Counted from the first letter of the stretch, positions 11,812-23,949 are shown. The stretch: DNA of 64,000 bases from Ostrinia nubilalis (GCF_963855985.1 NC_087109.1:454001-518000), one strand, 5' to 3'. Notes: a model not told the origin generated them from the sequence alone. Program-made: numbers and translations.

Positions 11812-12614
11812 AAAACGACACTCGGCCTCGTCGGCACGCGCACCGACGATCGCCAAACGGCTAGAGTACCTACCTTCTGTACTCACCACTCTGCCCGGTG
11901 AAACTGAAAAAGCTCTTCAAGCTACCAGCGCGCGTCCCTTAAAAAAAATCTTAAACCACATTGAATGACGAAACAAACGCCACACCACGCGTGACTGACG
12001 TCATATCGATTAATTGCCCCAATCTCCTACATCGTTTGGACAGAAATTAGCTATAGCGATAATTTGTCCTTCTGTGCGTGGTACGGGCCCCAGCACGCGT
12101 TATTAGCGAGTTTATTGCGAACTTTCATTGTTTAGTACCGCGGCCATTAAATTATACAGCGATGGGGGCGGGGCGCGAATTGGAGTGGAAAGCGGAAATG
12201 TCGATGTTTAAACTAAACTTAAAATAAACTTTATATACTAAAAAAATGACCACTGAAAAAATAGACGTTGCAATAATAATGATCAAAAACATGGACATTG
12301 TTTGCCTAATTCTCATTTATTACATTATGCCGTGAAAAAAAATCATCGCCATCAGCATCATTCAGCCACAGAACATCCATGCTGTTGGACTCACTTATGA
12401 TTTCTAGTCAAAAACTTTTTATAAAATCGATATTCCTCATAGTATGTTCGTTTAAAAGTCCTTCGTTTACTATATGAGTATATTTTAAAGGCTCACTTAG
12501 AATGAGGGTCATCCACGTCCCGCCATCTAGCGGATCTTTCATTCGCGAAAACCCTCATTGTATCGTCATTCGTAAACAAATTACTAATAACCATGTTAAC
12601 CCCTCGGAGTAAAT
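11812..12614. other. Unassigned DNA with a short relative of the 47.7-kb foldback element
   Basis: At 12501-12558 the ends AATGAGGGT and CGCGAAAACCCTCATT and the block CCGCCATCT resemble the termini of the foldback element at 47681-47869, so this is probably an internally deleted relative. Nothing else was assigned. Confidence 0.4.
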
Positions 12615-12860
12615 TAATAGGGATTGGATTATTCTCACCTCTCTTTCCCACCGACGCTTTAACTCCTGTGTAGCTAGGATCTCCAATAAAAACCTAACCA
12701 GTGAAGGTTTAAGATTAAAAGTACGTCAAAGTTTGTAAATTGCGCCGGTGCTGAACCCCACAAAGTTGGCTTGATGAGCCCGCGGAGGCGTTTAGATACT
12801 GACTTCCCATTCAATCGTTTGGTTTTACGGATCCCAGTGACGCAGGGTGATGACAGACTA
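12615..12860 (+). repeat. Dispersed repeat (TATTCCCACCTCTCGTTCCC family), old copy
   Basis: A diverged member of a family also present at 21527-21740, 47386-47570 and 51353-51490. All share CAACTCCTGTGTAGCCAGGA and CCAACCAGTGAAGG. Class unknown; no inverted ends or tRNA head were seen. Confidence 0.6.
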
Positions 12861-14211
12861 TTTACAAACTAATATTTAGATATCTGGTGGGGTAACAGGG
12901 ATGTCAGTAACTTTCTTTTTCACAAATTAAAAAAAGGCTATTTTGTCAATATTGGGTTTCTTTGTTGGAAAATTAATGCATTTTATTTTATTCAATAAGT
13001 ACACATACAGGTTACAGTCATTTACATATCAAAATACATAAACAAAATGAACAGTGTCTAGACTCTAACCTACAAGTAGCGTACATTTAAGTTAAGTACG
13101 ATGATTTTATTTACGTTCAATAAAATCATTAAACGTATTTTATCATTACAGATCTAATCATTATAATTATTCCCCCAATCAATAAGATGGCTTGAAGAAA
13201 TAATGGGTATCACCTACATCTAGATTTAAACTTACATTGGCAACTGTTGTAAATAAAAACTAAATTGAAAAGAAAAAACCTTATTACAATATGAGTAATA
13301 CAGTTTTTTCTTTGCTATATATATACCCAAAAAAGCTTCGTTAGATTAAAACCAAATAGAATGGAATACCTTTTTCAGTATTAACATTATTTTATGTGCA
13401 AACACAGAGGTTAAATTACTGAGCCATGCTGAAAAGGCGCCCGCTCAACGAAAATCGTGACATGACACAAGTCGTCAAGCCACGAAGCTGATTTTCAGCA
13501 AATCGCTCTCTTCTTCAAACTGAACCACAAAGCAATAGTTGACAAATAGCTTAACGGTGTTACGTAGATTAACTTGCCGGCATTCTTTGGCTCCTTTCAA
13601 ATAAATTGAACGACAAAGCATTGTGGAAATAATAGCGCATTATGAGAGACTTAATAAGCTTATACCTTGTTTGGAATAAGTTTGTGTTGTCTATTGTTCA
13701 CTCTGTTTTACTGAAGTAAGCAGACAGGAGCACAAAACAAAGATATAAGCTAGTTCATTGAATCCAAATTCCCAACTAAAAACTAGGCGGATCGTGAAGT
13801 AGTTGTTTGGCGCTGTCTTCACTTTGTGTACGTGAGTGGAAGATGAGGCAAACAAATTAGTATTGTATTGAAGAGAGTCATAACCTAATGCCTTGGGTTA
13901 TACATTATTGTCGCAACGTATAGACGTTCACAGATTTTACAGTCGATCGATGACTGAGTTTTAGCGAGGAATACCTACATATATCTAATACCTTCTACAA
14001 CCTTAATTAGGTTGATAGAAATAAGGATCTTCTTTCTTCTTCTGGTACAACAGACTCTTCTTCTTAGGCACTCTTGTCGGAGTGGTCGTGGTTGCGCTGA
14101 CGAGGTACGTGGTGGGGTAATGTCATCTCCGAGGGTTGCTCTCCTGGCGATGTGCCAGTTTATTATACCTACGTATAACAAACAACTGAGGTTTAATTAG
14201 GTCCTGTTCAT
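12861..14211. other. Intergenic DNA, nothing clear
   Basis: AT-rich with short frames only. Around 14035-14100 the string CTCTTGTCGGAGTGGTCGTGGT matches the 3' end of a LINE seen at 49438-49721 and 38841-38865, so a small minus-strand LINE 3'-end remnant is likely there. Confidence 0.4.
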
Positions 14212-14540
14212 GTTTTTTTTTATCCACAACGAGAAAGCTCTTGGCTTATATCTCACCTGATGGTAAGTGATGATCAGGCCGAAGGTGGAAGCGAGCTTCA
14301 CCCGGAATCCTCAACCACGGAGGAACTGGCTATCTTACTTCTAACTGCCGGAACACAACAATGCTGTTTACATTGTTGTTATGGCGACAGACTTAAGTAA
14401 GATGGTGGTAGCTAGCCAGGCGGACTTAGAACAAGCCCTACCACCAACCAAACCGAACAGAAAAATCTGCCCCCACTGGGAATCGAACCCGGGACCTCTG
14501 CGTCTGAAGCAGGTGGTCTTACCACTAGACCACAGAGGAG
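14212..14540 (-). mobile_element. tRNA-headed SINE with poly(A) tail
   Basis: On the minus strand it opens with CCTCTGTGGTCTAGTGGTAA (A box) and carries GGTTCGATTCC (B box, 14481-14491 on plus). It ends in an A-run (plus-strand T's at 14212-14220). A partial plus-strand relative of its 3' half is at 63465-63597. The tRNA-like region is the Pol III promoter of the SINE. Confidence 0.8.
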
Positions 14541-14882
14541 GTCAACTGAAGTGTAATGTTGTAATGGAGCTTTTTAAAATAAAATAAAAAAGCTCCCTTG
14601 TTGTGGATATTCCCACTCTCTCTTCATAACAACTTATTTCTTCAAATATAATGCACTGTCTGTCCTGCTTGAGCTGCCCTGAACGCTTCTTCGCTCAATG
14701 CATACAGAATGCCGCGACAATTGGCGTGAGACCGCGACCCAATCCAACTTCTTGCCGGAGGGAACAGCGTTATTAACAACTTGTACTTTCACATCTTGTG
14801 CTGTAATGGCTATTCACAATGTATGAATTCTAGTTTTGCTGAGGTTATTTTGACTTGTGTTGTTTGGAAGAGATCGCTTCCT

Positions 14883-14936
14883 AGCACAACGGCACAATTC
14901 AGCAATCTTATCGCTGCTAAATTGTGCCGTTGTGCT
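14883..14936. repeat. Perfect 17-bp inverted repeat
   Basis: AGCACAACGGCACAATT (14883-14899) is exactly complementary to 14920-14936 across a 20-nt loop. It immediately precedes a (GAAA)n tract. Confidence 0.7.
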
Positions 14937-14937
14937 T

Positions 14938-14938
14938 T

Positions 14939-14970
<32 letters not shown>

Positions 14971-15200
14971 CATTTATTACAATGGACATCACACAAATAC
15001 AGGCAATTACATAGACATGACAGTGGCACATAATAATAAAAGAAGAAAAAATAAAAACAAGAGTAAACTGAGCAGTGCCACCCATTCACCAACAAGATGC
15101 CCACTGCAACGGGACCCCACTCAGCATATGCCGTGGCCCACGGTGACGAAGGCCACGGCGCTGGTTTTCAGTGTGCCCCATGCCAAGTGAGGGTCACGGA
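14938..15200 (-). mobile_element. LINE 3' end with (TTTC)n tail, probable
   Basis: On the minus strand a GC-richer 3' UTR-like segment ends in TGTAATAAATG and then (TTTC)n at 14938-14967, the arrangement of a non-LTR element with a simple-repeat tail. No RT-coding portion remains, so the class is not determined. Confidence 0.45.
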
Positions 15201-15734
15201 CCATTGGTAAAATAAATAAAATAGTAAGCTGCATAAAATTGTCTAGATAAACATACATAAATACTAAGATTAATAAAACCTAGATGGATAGTCTTCATAC
15301 AAACGCTTCGTCAAGAGTGAGGCAAAAATCTTATGTCATTAGTGTCAATTTTGGTGGGGAGTGTAGACAGTGAAGGCGATTTTCCCGAAAGTAGGGAAAT
15401 TTTTAATACGTTTTTAATTATTTTATAATTAACAAAAACAAAACGCATCATGTACTTACTTATTTATTGAATTCAAAGTACCTACCTAATAACAATAAGA
15501 TAAATCGACTTAAAAGTCTCGATTTCATAAAAAAAGGAAGTGTATTTGTACGGCGAACAATTGGGAAATAAATTTTCTTGTTACTGGTATCATTCCCGTA
15601 TTTAATTTTTGAAAGCCAAATTCAAGCAAAATACGCGTCGAATTGTAGTACTTACTTATGAAATGTAACACTGGTCACTTTCTTTCGTTTTTCTGATGTA
15701 TTTTAGACACCTGCAACTAAACTAAGTGCATTAA

Positions 15735-16785
15735 ATTTACCTTACCTAATGTGAGGCAGGTTCCCACACAATTGATGGTGAAGAATGAACCATTAAATAG
15801 CATAAGTTCCACAACATTCTTGGGAATCACTTTAGACTCTAAACTTCAGTGGGGTCCTCATATTGAAACCTTGTCAGCAAGGCTCAGTTCAGCTGCTTTT
15901 GCAGTGAGAAAGATAAGTTGTATGTTGCATGCCAATTGTCGTTGGTTAGATGTGTGAAACGAACATTCATTATTTATCACTACTTTGTACCACATTTACC
16001 GCAATAAAGAAATTCTATTCTATTCTATTCTATTCTAAGGCAATTAACTGACATTGAAACGGCAAGGCTAGTTTATTTTAGCTATTTTCATAGTATAATG
16101 TCATACGGCATATTGTTGTGGGGCTCAGCTGCGGACATTGAAACTGTGTTCGTTCTGCAGAAGAGAGCAGTGCGGGCCATTTATAACCTTGGACCCCGAT
16201 TTTCCTTGAGAGAATTCTTTAAGGAGATTAATATACTGACAGTAGCTTCACAGTTCATTTATGAAAACCTTTTATATGTTCGCAAAAATATAGAGCAATT
16301 TACTAGAAAGAGTGATTTACACAAGTTCAATACAAGAAACAAAAATAAACTTGCCGTTCCAAATTTCAGACTGCACAAGATTGGTAATTCATTTATGGGG
16401 AAATGTATTAAACTTTTCAATAAATTACCACAAACTGTTGTAGAATTGCCCATTCATAAATTTAAAGCACATATCAAAAGCACCTTAATGAAAAAGGGCT
16501 ACTATAAAGTTGATGATTATATAAAGGATAAAAATGTTTGGAATGTTTAACTACCTAGCTCGCATTAATACTTATGACTATAATTTGTATATTTTAAAGA
16601 CTGTAAAACCTTGAAAAGGAGGCTGACAATAGTGACTGAGTTTCTTGCGCTGCTTCTTCTCAGCACTGGCCCATTTATTGTCCCAAAGCAGTGGTAGGGT
16701 TAATATTGGGACGTGTAAAAGCGCTTTTTTAAAGCCTATTTGCAAAAATAAATGAATTTTATGAATTTTTATTTTTACCTTTTCA
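15735..16785 (+). pseudogene. 5'-truncated LINE (family A) RT C-terminus and 3' UTR
   Basis: The frame at 15751-15917 reads FLGITLDSKLQWGPHIETLS, a post-RT region typical of CR1/Jockey-type reverse transcriptases. It resumes at 16040 as RQLTDIETARLVYF, then YGILLWGSAADI, and ends at the stop at 16550. The 3' UTR (GACTGAGTTTCTTGCGCTGC and onward) ends in ATGAATTTTATGAATTTTT. The two halves are separated by a small retroposon at 15918-16035; removing it plus one target copy (122 bp) puts both halves in one frame. The enzyme is truncated and cannot work. Copies of the same 3' UTR lie at 46351-46530, 49409-49800 and 51923-52109. Confidence 0.85.
15918..16035 (+). mobile_element. Short retroposon with (TTCTA)n tail nested in LINE family A
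   Basis: About 118 bp ending in AATAAAGAAATTCTATTCTA and more TTCTA units, flanked by TAAG at 15914-15917 and 16036-16039. It interrupts the RT frame of the host LINE fragment. It looks like a heavily 5'-truncated non-LTR element. Confidence 0.75.
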
Positions 16786-17271
16786 CAGCACCAACCCGTT
16801 TTAATTTATTAAAATTCGTCGGACGTGTTTACCAATTTTTCACTTTGACAGTTCATGTGACGTTTACGGGTGAGCCGTGCCGGCTCCCTAAAAACTGCCT
16901 CACCTTTCGTGCTCTGACTATCTATCTAGGTTTTATTAATCTAAGCATAAATAGTAATAATATTAGTGCACAGGTTTTTTTTTTGGTGGTTTTCTTTGGT
17001 GTACAAAAAATCTCTAATTAGTCTAAAACATGTTAATTGTTTTAATTTATCAAAAGAACTGCGGGGCTACCTACTCCTTATCATTTTACGTATTATGTAT
17101 GAGACTCTATTTTATCTTCGGGTATTTTCAGAATTTCTATTCCTTTCGCTCAAGGTCACATATTTTGTTATTGAGTAAGAGAGATGCAAACTTTCGAATT
17201 ATAGTACAATGTAGTAGCTACCTGTTCGTTTGTTAATAACTATTAAAACTTTATCAAAAAGGTCTAATGCC

Positions 17272-17408
17272 TGTACTCACAAACATTACTATGAGGTCTC
17301 ACAGTGCGCGTGGACGCACAGGGTGACACACGAGCCCATCACAGAGCTCTATTCTGTGCGTTCGATTTGCTGCTTCACTTAAACAAGCATCGTTTGTGAA
17401 TACGGGCG
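17272..17408. mobile_element. MITE family C, copy 1 (CGCCCGTATTCACAAAC ends)
   Basis: The ends pair as ACTCACAAACATTACTATG and the complement of CGCCCGTATTCACAAACGAT, around a shared core containing CACAGGGTGACAC and CACAGAGCTCTATT. Other copies: 20157-20275, 22348-22493, 27589-27724 and 49180-49324. Confidence 0.85.
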
Positions 17409-17678
17409 TTAGTTTACAGCGATACCTAAAGCTTAGCACAATGTGACTTTGCTTTGACAAAAGTAAAAAAGTCTTATAAAAAAGTAAATTGACCATAATT
17501 TCGACACAATGGAGATTACGGACATCTTGAATTCCTAGTAGAGTCGTAAAACCTAGAAAGGCTCTATCTGTCTTAAAATAAATACATAAAATCTTTCAGC
17601 AAAGTATGCTGTCCCAACAGGACCGCATTATACGCAATTCACCCGGCATGTTATCCCAAAGTATTCATCCTAAAAACA
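17409..17678. other. Unassigned DNA
   Basis: No gene or repeat boundary was recognised. Confidence 0.4.
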
Positions 17679-18018
17679 TACAGGGTGAATTCGCAATCAG
17701 TGTCTAAGTTTTTAGACGCGACTCAGAATCAGTAACTTTATTGATCTAAAAAAAACATAATTTTTATTTTCATATTTAATTGTTTTGATCCGCTGTGCGC
17801 GGTTTCAAAATTGGTCCATGTGGGTAATTTACTTCGTTCATAGAAAAATACGTACACACAAGTAACTGCAAAGCATAATAGACATAATAGTGTGCGAAAA
17901 TAGGCCTTAACATTTAAAACTTAAGATATAAGCGAAAAATACCACTTTATATATTGTTAAATTATTCTATACAGCTTATAAAAAAAAATTGGATACTGTT
18001 GACAAAGTCACCCTGTAT
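17679..18018. mobile_element. Possible mariner-like MITE (TACAGGGTGA ends)
   Basis: Inverted termini TACAGGGTGA and TCACCCTGTA lie 340 bp apart with TA at each edge. No transposase frame. The termini are short, so this is a moderate-confidence call. Confidence 0.5.
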
Positions 18019-18602
18019 CAAATATATGAAAAATTCAAAATTGTGTCGATCCAGCACCGGATTTATTGTCGCATAAAGTAAAGTATAAAATATACATTGT
18101 AAATAACAACGTATAAATGTACAGTGAAGCGGTGTGGACTTTACGCCGAGTTTGTATTTATAAGCTAGAGTTTATGCATGAAATATTATCTTTGTATAAC
18201 TAAAACAAGGAAATGTATGGGTATAATGTTGCACATGCTGCGGTATAGTGGCGTGTTAAAGGACGTATATTGTGTAGGTATTTATTTATGAACTTGCTCT
18301 CAATACATACGAATCTTGTTGTACCGTGTCTCTAAGTAAATAAACGATTTGATTTGGACGTAGGTAAATAAAAAGGTAGAAGAAAAGTTCTTCACGTTAT
18401 CACAGGGAATAGTTTCAGCACCAGTATCTTTTGATGAATGCGGATCATAGCTTATGTTAAATTAATGAGAAAGAAAAATAGCATACAGGGTGTATTACGA
18501 CATGCTCGCTGTACATACCTGATACATTATTAAATACCTAGCTGATATCGAAAACAATAATTACATTATGAACATTCTATATCGGTGACTCTGAAATAAT
18601 GA
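18019..18602. other. Unassigned DNA
   Basis: AT-rich; only the isolated half-motif TACAGGGTGT near 18485 resembles the end of a MITE. Confidence 0.35.
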
Positions 18603-18753
18603 TTCATCATCATCATTTCAGCCACAGGACGTCCACTGCTGAACATAGGCCTCCCCTAATGATTTCCACGTCGCCCGGTTGGTAGCGGCTCTGGTAGGGG
18701 CCTGCATCCAGCGCCTTTCTGCTACCTTTATGAGGTCGTCGGTCCACCTTGTG
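18603..18753 (-). mobile_element. RTE-type LINE 3' end, 5'-truncated
   Basis: On the minus strand it reads the usual RTE C-terminal stretch (RWTDDL..KVAE, then QQWTS) and ends in an ATGATGATG tail (plus-strand CATCATCATC at the left edge). Only the last ~150 bp remain. Confidence 0.8.
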
Positions 18754-19741
18754 AATGATTACATGCCGTGAAATATATTTATGCATTCACTTAATTCATA
18801 AAAAATACAGTAACAAAAGCATAAAATCATCATTATTTTTCCACCATCCTAAGGCCAACTAAAACAAACGTAGGCGTAATAAAGCTCCCATCGCTTTGTT
18901 GCCAGTTTCCGTTATTAAAACCATATATTTCCGTGAAAGAGATAATTATACAAGACATAGAAAAGGCTTTGGCGACCGCAAAGCTATTTAGATGGAGATA
19001 AAAGCTCGTGCGAGCTTACAGGGCGACCATTTATGAATGGGCGTGCAACTTACTTGCGAAAGTTGCTGTCAAAGAGCAATAATTAATATTTTTACTGCAT
19101 TTTTCTGTCAAGTTCAAAGGAATATTAATTTTAGTGTGTATTAATTATTCAATTAGTGCATGTGGTTCATTAAATCATGATGTCATTGTTTTTCTCTATG
19201 AAACTTTTAAGTTTTCCCAACTGACGTCGTCCACTTTTTAACAATAACATTGGTTGAAAACGAGACAGAATAAAATATATTAAAATTTGCTCTTGCTTAG
19301 AATAAATATAATTCTTATTTGGATTTGTCTATCATTTTAAATTGACAACAAACTGACTTAATTTGGAATACTGCTGTAAATGATTCTTTGAAAATCAACT
19401 CGATTCAAGTCTTTAATTACGAAGCGAGATGATTCTCAGTATTCTACGCGACTCTCCCAGGAATCAAACCTGTTATTCCAGTCGAGAATAACCTTGAGGA
19501 TAACAGAGGATAACACAAAGTTTTCATGTCAAAAGTTTCTGTAATAACACAATGTTGGAGTAAATTAAAATTTTCCGAAATATCGCTGTTCATGAGGCCA
19601 GTTTCGCGAACTAATTTTCGTGTTTTATTACGGCCGTTCGTTTTTAAATTATGTTTAATGGCTTCGCGAACTTTGGCGGAGTTTATTTTATGTGGATTTG
19701 CGGCTTCATTTTAGATATACAGATGTAATAATAACAAGGCT
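18754..19741. other. Unassigned AT-rich DNA
   Basis: No gene or repeat boundary was seen. Confidence 0.35.
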
Positions 19742-19925
19742 CAGTGTACCTACCATGAGTTTACGTTAGGTGTGCTCGCTAGCGAGTACGTCAAAAAACT
19801 CTATGAAGATTTGGTTTCTTGAAAGTAGCCGCTAGGGGCGCTGCACAATATGTCATACAATTAATGTCATTTTTTACGCAGTCGCTAGCGAGCACACCTA
19901 ACGTAAACTCATGGTAAGCACACTG
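19742..19925. mobile_element. MITE with ~44-bp inverted ends (CAGTGT...)
   Basis: Both ends read CAGTGT followed within a few bases by ACCATGAGTTTACGTTAGGT; the arms continue through GTGCTCGCTAGCGA. The element is 184 bp with a short unique centre and no coding frame. Confidence 0.9.
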
Positions 19926-20156
19926 TTTATACAGGTAATATTACATTACAATAACTTGTTGTCTCCACTCCTCCACATTTATAGACGAGGAGCTAGTGAA
20001 CGCCATACCTACGTTATTTTATAAAAGCTGAAAGTTTGTCAGCGTATGCTCCCAATATAGGATATAATGTTGGTGAATTATGAAGTTTGGGTCATGGTGC
20101 CTGTGGGAGCTTCTCGAAAAAAACCTATAAAACTCAAAGGAGACAACCTTGTAAGT

Positions 20157-20275
20157 GCCTATTCACTCTCGCCCTGAAAACTGCGTTGAATAGAGCTCTG
20201 TGATTGGTGCATGTGTCACCCTGTGAGTCCACGCGCACTGTGAGACCTCATAGTAATGTTTGTGAATACGAGCGT
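20157..20275. mobile_element. MITE family C, copy 2
   Basis: Core GTTGAATAGAGCTCTGTGAT and right end GTTTGTGAATACGAGCG; the left end is degraded. Confidence 0.7.
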
Positions 20276-20997
20276 ATGTCTACCTACACATTTACTAGTA
20301 AAATACTTTACACATTTACTAAGTAGCATTTTACTAGTAAAATACCTTCAACGTTAGTTATTTGACGTGTTCTCGCACCAGCTCAAAATGAATCTTCCAG
20401 AGACAATGGAGTGCACTGAGCTATTGCAATTTATAGCTTTTCCAGCACTTTTCATTTAACCGATACAGGATTTTCGTCCTCAATTTTCGCTATCTTGGCT
20501 TTCGTACCTGGATTCTAGATTTATCTTTTAATTGGATTTTTGTCTGTGATAAACATTTTGGGTTGGAAAATCAAATATTAACTACAACTTGAAATATTAG
20601 ATCAGTTGATTTTGCAAATTCTGCGAACAAATAAAGCTGATTTACATTGATACCGAACTTTTCGTCCCTAGTGATTTAAGTAAGCCTCTAATTACCAACT
20701 GGAATTATGTTGAGACCATTGAGACAGTCCAATCTCTGTTTTAGTAGATTTGGTTAAGACTGGATCACTTACTCCTAGATCTTAGGTTAGACTTCATCTA
20801 TTCTCTACTTCAGCTTACACTAAAACCGTATTTCAATCTGAATAACTTAGCCAAAAAGCGCTTCTTGAACTTTATTTCGTCTGTCGCACGTCTAAGTTTA
20901 TGAAGCCAGTAAAAATCCTTCAACCGTACTTATTTGTGTAATATTTGCACACCCTGTATCATAAAATAAATATTTCGAGACAAAGCACTGCACTGGA
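20276..20997. other. Unassigned DNA
   Basis: TTTACTAGTAAAATAC occurs twice (20291 and 20332), a minor local duplication. Nothing else was recognised. Confidence 0.35.
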
Positions 20998-21220
20998 CCT
21001 CTAGCACGAAAAACTTTCGTCTTCGAATAGTTTACGTATTCGACAAAATTTGACAGAATTCAACGATAGTGACTATCTCGATTGTCAAAATTAGTTTCGT
21101 GCTACCACTTCTCTTCTCATACTAAGTTTGCTTTATGTCACGTTCACAGGGGCGCTGTTTAAAGTTTCATACTAAATCTTTTGATGACTATTCGAAGTCG
21201 AAAGTTTTTCGTGCTAGAGG
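20998..21220. mobile_element. MITE with CCTCTAGCACGAAAAACTTT ends
   Basis: The left end CCTCTAGCACGAAAAACTTT and the right end (its complement) extend as inverted repeats through TCGAATAG, roughly 33 bp, bounding 223 bp. No coding frame. Confidence 0.9.
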
Positions 21221-21526
21221 TACGGAGCTATACCAATTTATGATGTACATGAGTACTTTTATCCACCGATACCTTTGAACGTCGATTTTCTTTATGATCT
21301 GGCTTTTGTGGCTGAAATTGGGATTCATTTGTGCAAAATGGAATTTTGTCAATGGTTCTTTTGTATTCGTAAAGTATGGTTATCAGTAGACAATTGCCTT
21401 TTAGAGAATTTATATTCATCCTACTCATGTATCATGAGTACAAAAAATTTGATGTTATTATTTTTCGCTTGGTAAAACTTTGCTAGCTTAAATCTTAAAA
21501 CATTGAAATCAATAAATTGACAAAAA

Positions 21527-21740
21527 ACGGGACTATTCCCACCTCTCGTTCCCACTGCTGCAACTCCTGTGTAGCCAGGATCTACAGCTTGACTGCCAAT
21601 AAAACTAACCAGTGAAGGTCAAGTGTGTCCTGGGGGAAAGTTAAACTGTCATTGGACCCGCAACGAAATTAATCAGAAGAACATAGGAGTTCGAAGTTAA
21701 GGTTCGACTTCCCTCCGTTGCAAAGCGGATGACAGGTGAC
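21527..21740 (+). repeat. Dispersed repeat (TATTCCCACCTCTCGTTCCC family)
   Basis: The longest clear copy of this family in the window; it continues through GTTAAACTGTCATTGGACCC and ATTAATCAGAAGAACATAG. Relatives at 12615, 47386 and 51353. Confidence 0.75.
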
Positions 21741-21779
21741 AAACAAAGGTTTAGTAACCTTTAAAAAAAAATGAAAAGA

Positions 21780-21974
21780 CTAGCGGCCGCCCGCGACTTC
21801 GTACGCGTGGATCCCGTTTTACCCCCTTAGGGGTGGAGTTTCGTAAAATCCTTTCTTAGCGAATGCCTACGTCATAACATCTACCTGCATGCCAAATTTC
21901 AGCCAGATCCATCCAGTGGTTTGGGCTGTGCATTGATAGATCACTATGTCAGTCAGTCAGTCAGTCACCTTTAA
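21780..21974 (-). mobile_element. Non-autonomous Helitron (GTGACTGACTGAC type)
   Basis: On the minus strand it ends GTCGCGGGCGGCCGCTAG (plus-strand CTAG at 21780) and begins near 21974 with AAAGGTGACTGACTGAC; the TC start is degraded. Confidence 0.85.
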
Positions 21975-22174
21975 GTTTTATTTATGAAAAGATATGCACC
22001 ACGGACAATAAACATCAATTAAGGGTGCCTATCTTATGAGCTCAATAATCCTAGAAAGTATGCCAATTACGCAATTACTAATTGAGTACCTACCTTATAG
22101 TACTAATACACTGTTACCATTCGTAAGCCATCATTGTTACTTACCTACTGCCATAAAACGTTCTGAACCCACAT

Positions 22175-22335
22175 AGGCGACCTCATAAAGGTAGCAGGAA
22201 GACGTTGGATGCAGGCCGCAACCAACTAGTCAACCTGGAAAGGGACAAAGTAAATGATTTGAATTTGAAATCATTGGGGGAGGCCTATATTCAGCAGTGG
22301 GCATCCTGTGACTGAAATGATGATGATGATGAATC
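22175..22335 (+). mobile_element. RTE-type LINE 3' end, 5'-truncated
   Basis: Last ~160 bp of an RTE element, recognisable by GGATGCAGGCCGCAACCAA and the GATGATGATGATGA tail. Confidence 0.75.
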
Positions 22336-22347
22336 AAAATAGACTAT

Positions 22348-22493
22348 CGCCCGTATTCACAAACGATGCTTGCTTAAGTGAAGCAGCTAATCGAATGCAC
22401 AGCGTTGAATAGAGCTCTGTGATTGGTTAATGTGTCACCCTGTGCCTCCACGTGCACTGTGAGACCTCATAGTAATGTTTTTTAATACGGGCG
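22348..22493. mobile_element. MITE family C, copy 3
   Basis: Left end CGCCCGTATTCACAAACGAT and right end AATACGGGCG, with the shared GAATAGAGCTCTGTGATTGG core. Confidence 0.9.
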
Positions 22494-22500
22494 TACACTT

Positions 22501-22646
22501 AGAGTAGACGCACACCGTTGATTTTTAGTTGGCCGATAGTTGTGCCCGATTTTAAATTATATGAAGAATCGGCCAAATCGAATCGGCGTAGTGTGCGCAC
22601 TCCCATACATGCCCATACTGAAAAATCAACGGTGTGCGTCTACTCT
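22501..22646. mobile_element. MITE family F, copy 1 (AGAGTAGACGCACACCG ends)
   Basis: Perfect inverted ends begin AGAGTAGACGCACACCGTTG and extend through ATTTTT, ~26 bp. Related copies at 26229-26404 and 58600-58776. Confidence 0.9.
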
Positions 22647-22861
22647 TACTTGCTTTCTCGACACTTTAACATTCAATTTGTTTTAATTACTCAATAATAA
22701 ATTCTGAACTTCAGCGAAGCCATTGTTTTTAGTTGAATACTCCCTGTAATAGTTCCCTGGTGGAAAATTTACATAAAATGATTAATTTTGTATCATGTTT
22801 CGCGGGTTTGTTAATTACTTTAATGTTACAAACAAGCTGATGTTTTCTTGTTTATTATAAA

Positions 22862-23055
22862 CTAGCTTTTGCCCGCGGCTTCACCCGCGTGAAATTTAGT
22901 TTGCCACAGATCGTCATTAATTATAGTCTATATGTTAATCTGGGTTATAAACAATAATACTATAAAGTTTCATCAAAATCCGTTTAGTGGTTTTTGCGTG
23001 AAAGAGTAACAAACATCCAGACATCCAGACTGTCGCATTTATAATATTAGTAGGA
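22862..23055 (-). mobile_element. Non-autonomous Helitron (TTGCCCGCGG type)
   Basis: The plus strand shows CTAGCTTTTGCCCGCGGCTT at the left (3' end of the element) and ATTTATAATATTAGTAGGA at the right (5' end TCCTACTAATATTATAAAT on minus). A close relative is at 48137-48358. Confidence 0.85.
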
Positions 23056-23174
23056 TTAAAATATTGTTCAAGTGAGTTTGAATTAAGATATTATGAGTGT
23101 ATTTTAAAACCAAAACATAATAAATAATGTATTGAAAAGCACCGATAAAAGTATTTCGAAGATAATATACATAT

Positions 23175-23457
23175 GTCGCTGACATAGCCCGACGGATTAG
23201 CAAGCTGAAGTGGCAATGGGCAGGGCACATAGTGCGCAGAACTGACGGCCGATGGGGCAGCAAGGTTCTGGAATGGAGGCCGCGTACCGGAAGGCGCAGC
23301 GTGGGACGTCTACCTACAAGGTGGACCGACGACATCGTAAAGGTGGCAGGGAGGCGCTGGATGCAGGCCGCTACCAATCGATCAATGTGGAAAGCATTAG
23401 GGGAGGCCTATGTTCAGCAGTGGACGTCCTATGGCTGACATGATGATGATGATGATG
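23175..23457 (+). mobile_element. RTE-type LINE 3' end with 8-bp target duplication
   Basis: Encodes the RTE C-terminal segment (LKWQWAGHIVRRTDGRWG near its start, with shifts) and ends in (GAT)n. It is flanked by ATACATAT at 23167-23174 and 23458-23465. 5'-truncated. Confidence 0.85.
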
Positions 23458-23738
23458 ATACATATTTCCGTTTATTTATTTATGCTCTTGGGAATTACAC
23501 GAAAAGTCAGTTTAAATTATTTTGACTTACAATAACATACCACTTTGATCTATTTTTCTTGGAATTCTTGAAGCCGCGTTTATTCCAGGAACGTAAAATT
23601 AATTTGGTTCAATTTAATATTCATATCAAAACAGCGAATTTAGAGCTTCAAGCATAATTTACATCAATCCAAAATCGTTTAAGCTTCTATTATGATACTG
23701 TTTTCCGTCAATTAATACCTATACTGTAATTCGTAGAG

Positions 23739-23949
23739 CATTGGTTCCCAAAGTGGGGGCGCAAAGACCTTTTTAAAGGGGGGCGCAGGCAATCTGTGTA
23801 CTTAAGTATAATAAAAAACCTGCGACCGCTGAGAGAATGCATTCCAGACTGCTCGATACGACCAACAAATAATCTTGACTGGAGGAGGGGTGCAGATTTT
23901 TTTGTATGGTCGAAAGGGGGCGCGTCTCAAATAAGTTTGGGAACCAATG
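23739..23949. mobile_element. Non-autonomous hAT element with 8-bp target duplication
   Basis: Inverted ends CATTGGTTCCCAAA and its complement; flanks TCGTAGAG (23731-23738) and CCGTAGAG (23950-23957) are an 8-bp duplication with one mismatch, as expected for hAT. No transposase. Confidence 0.85.
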
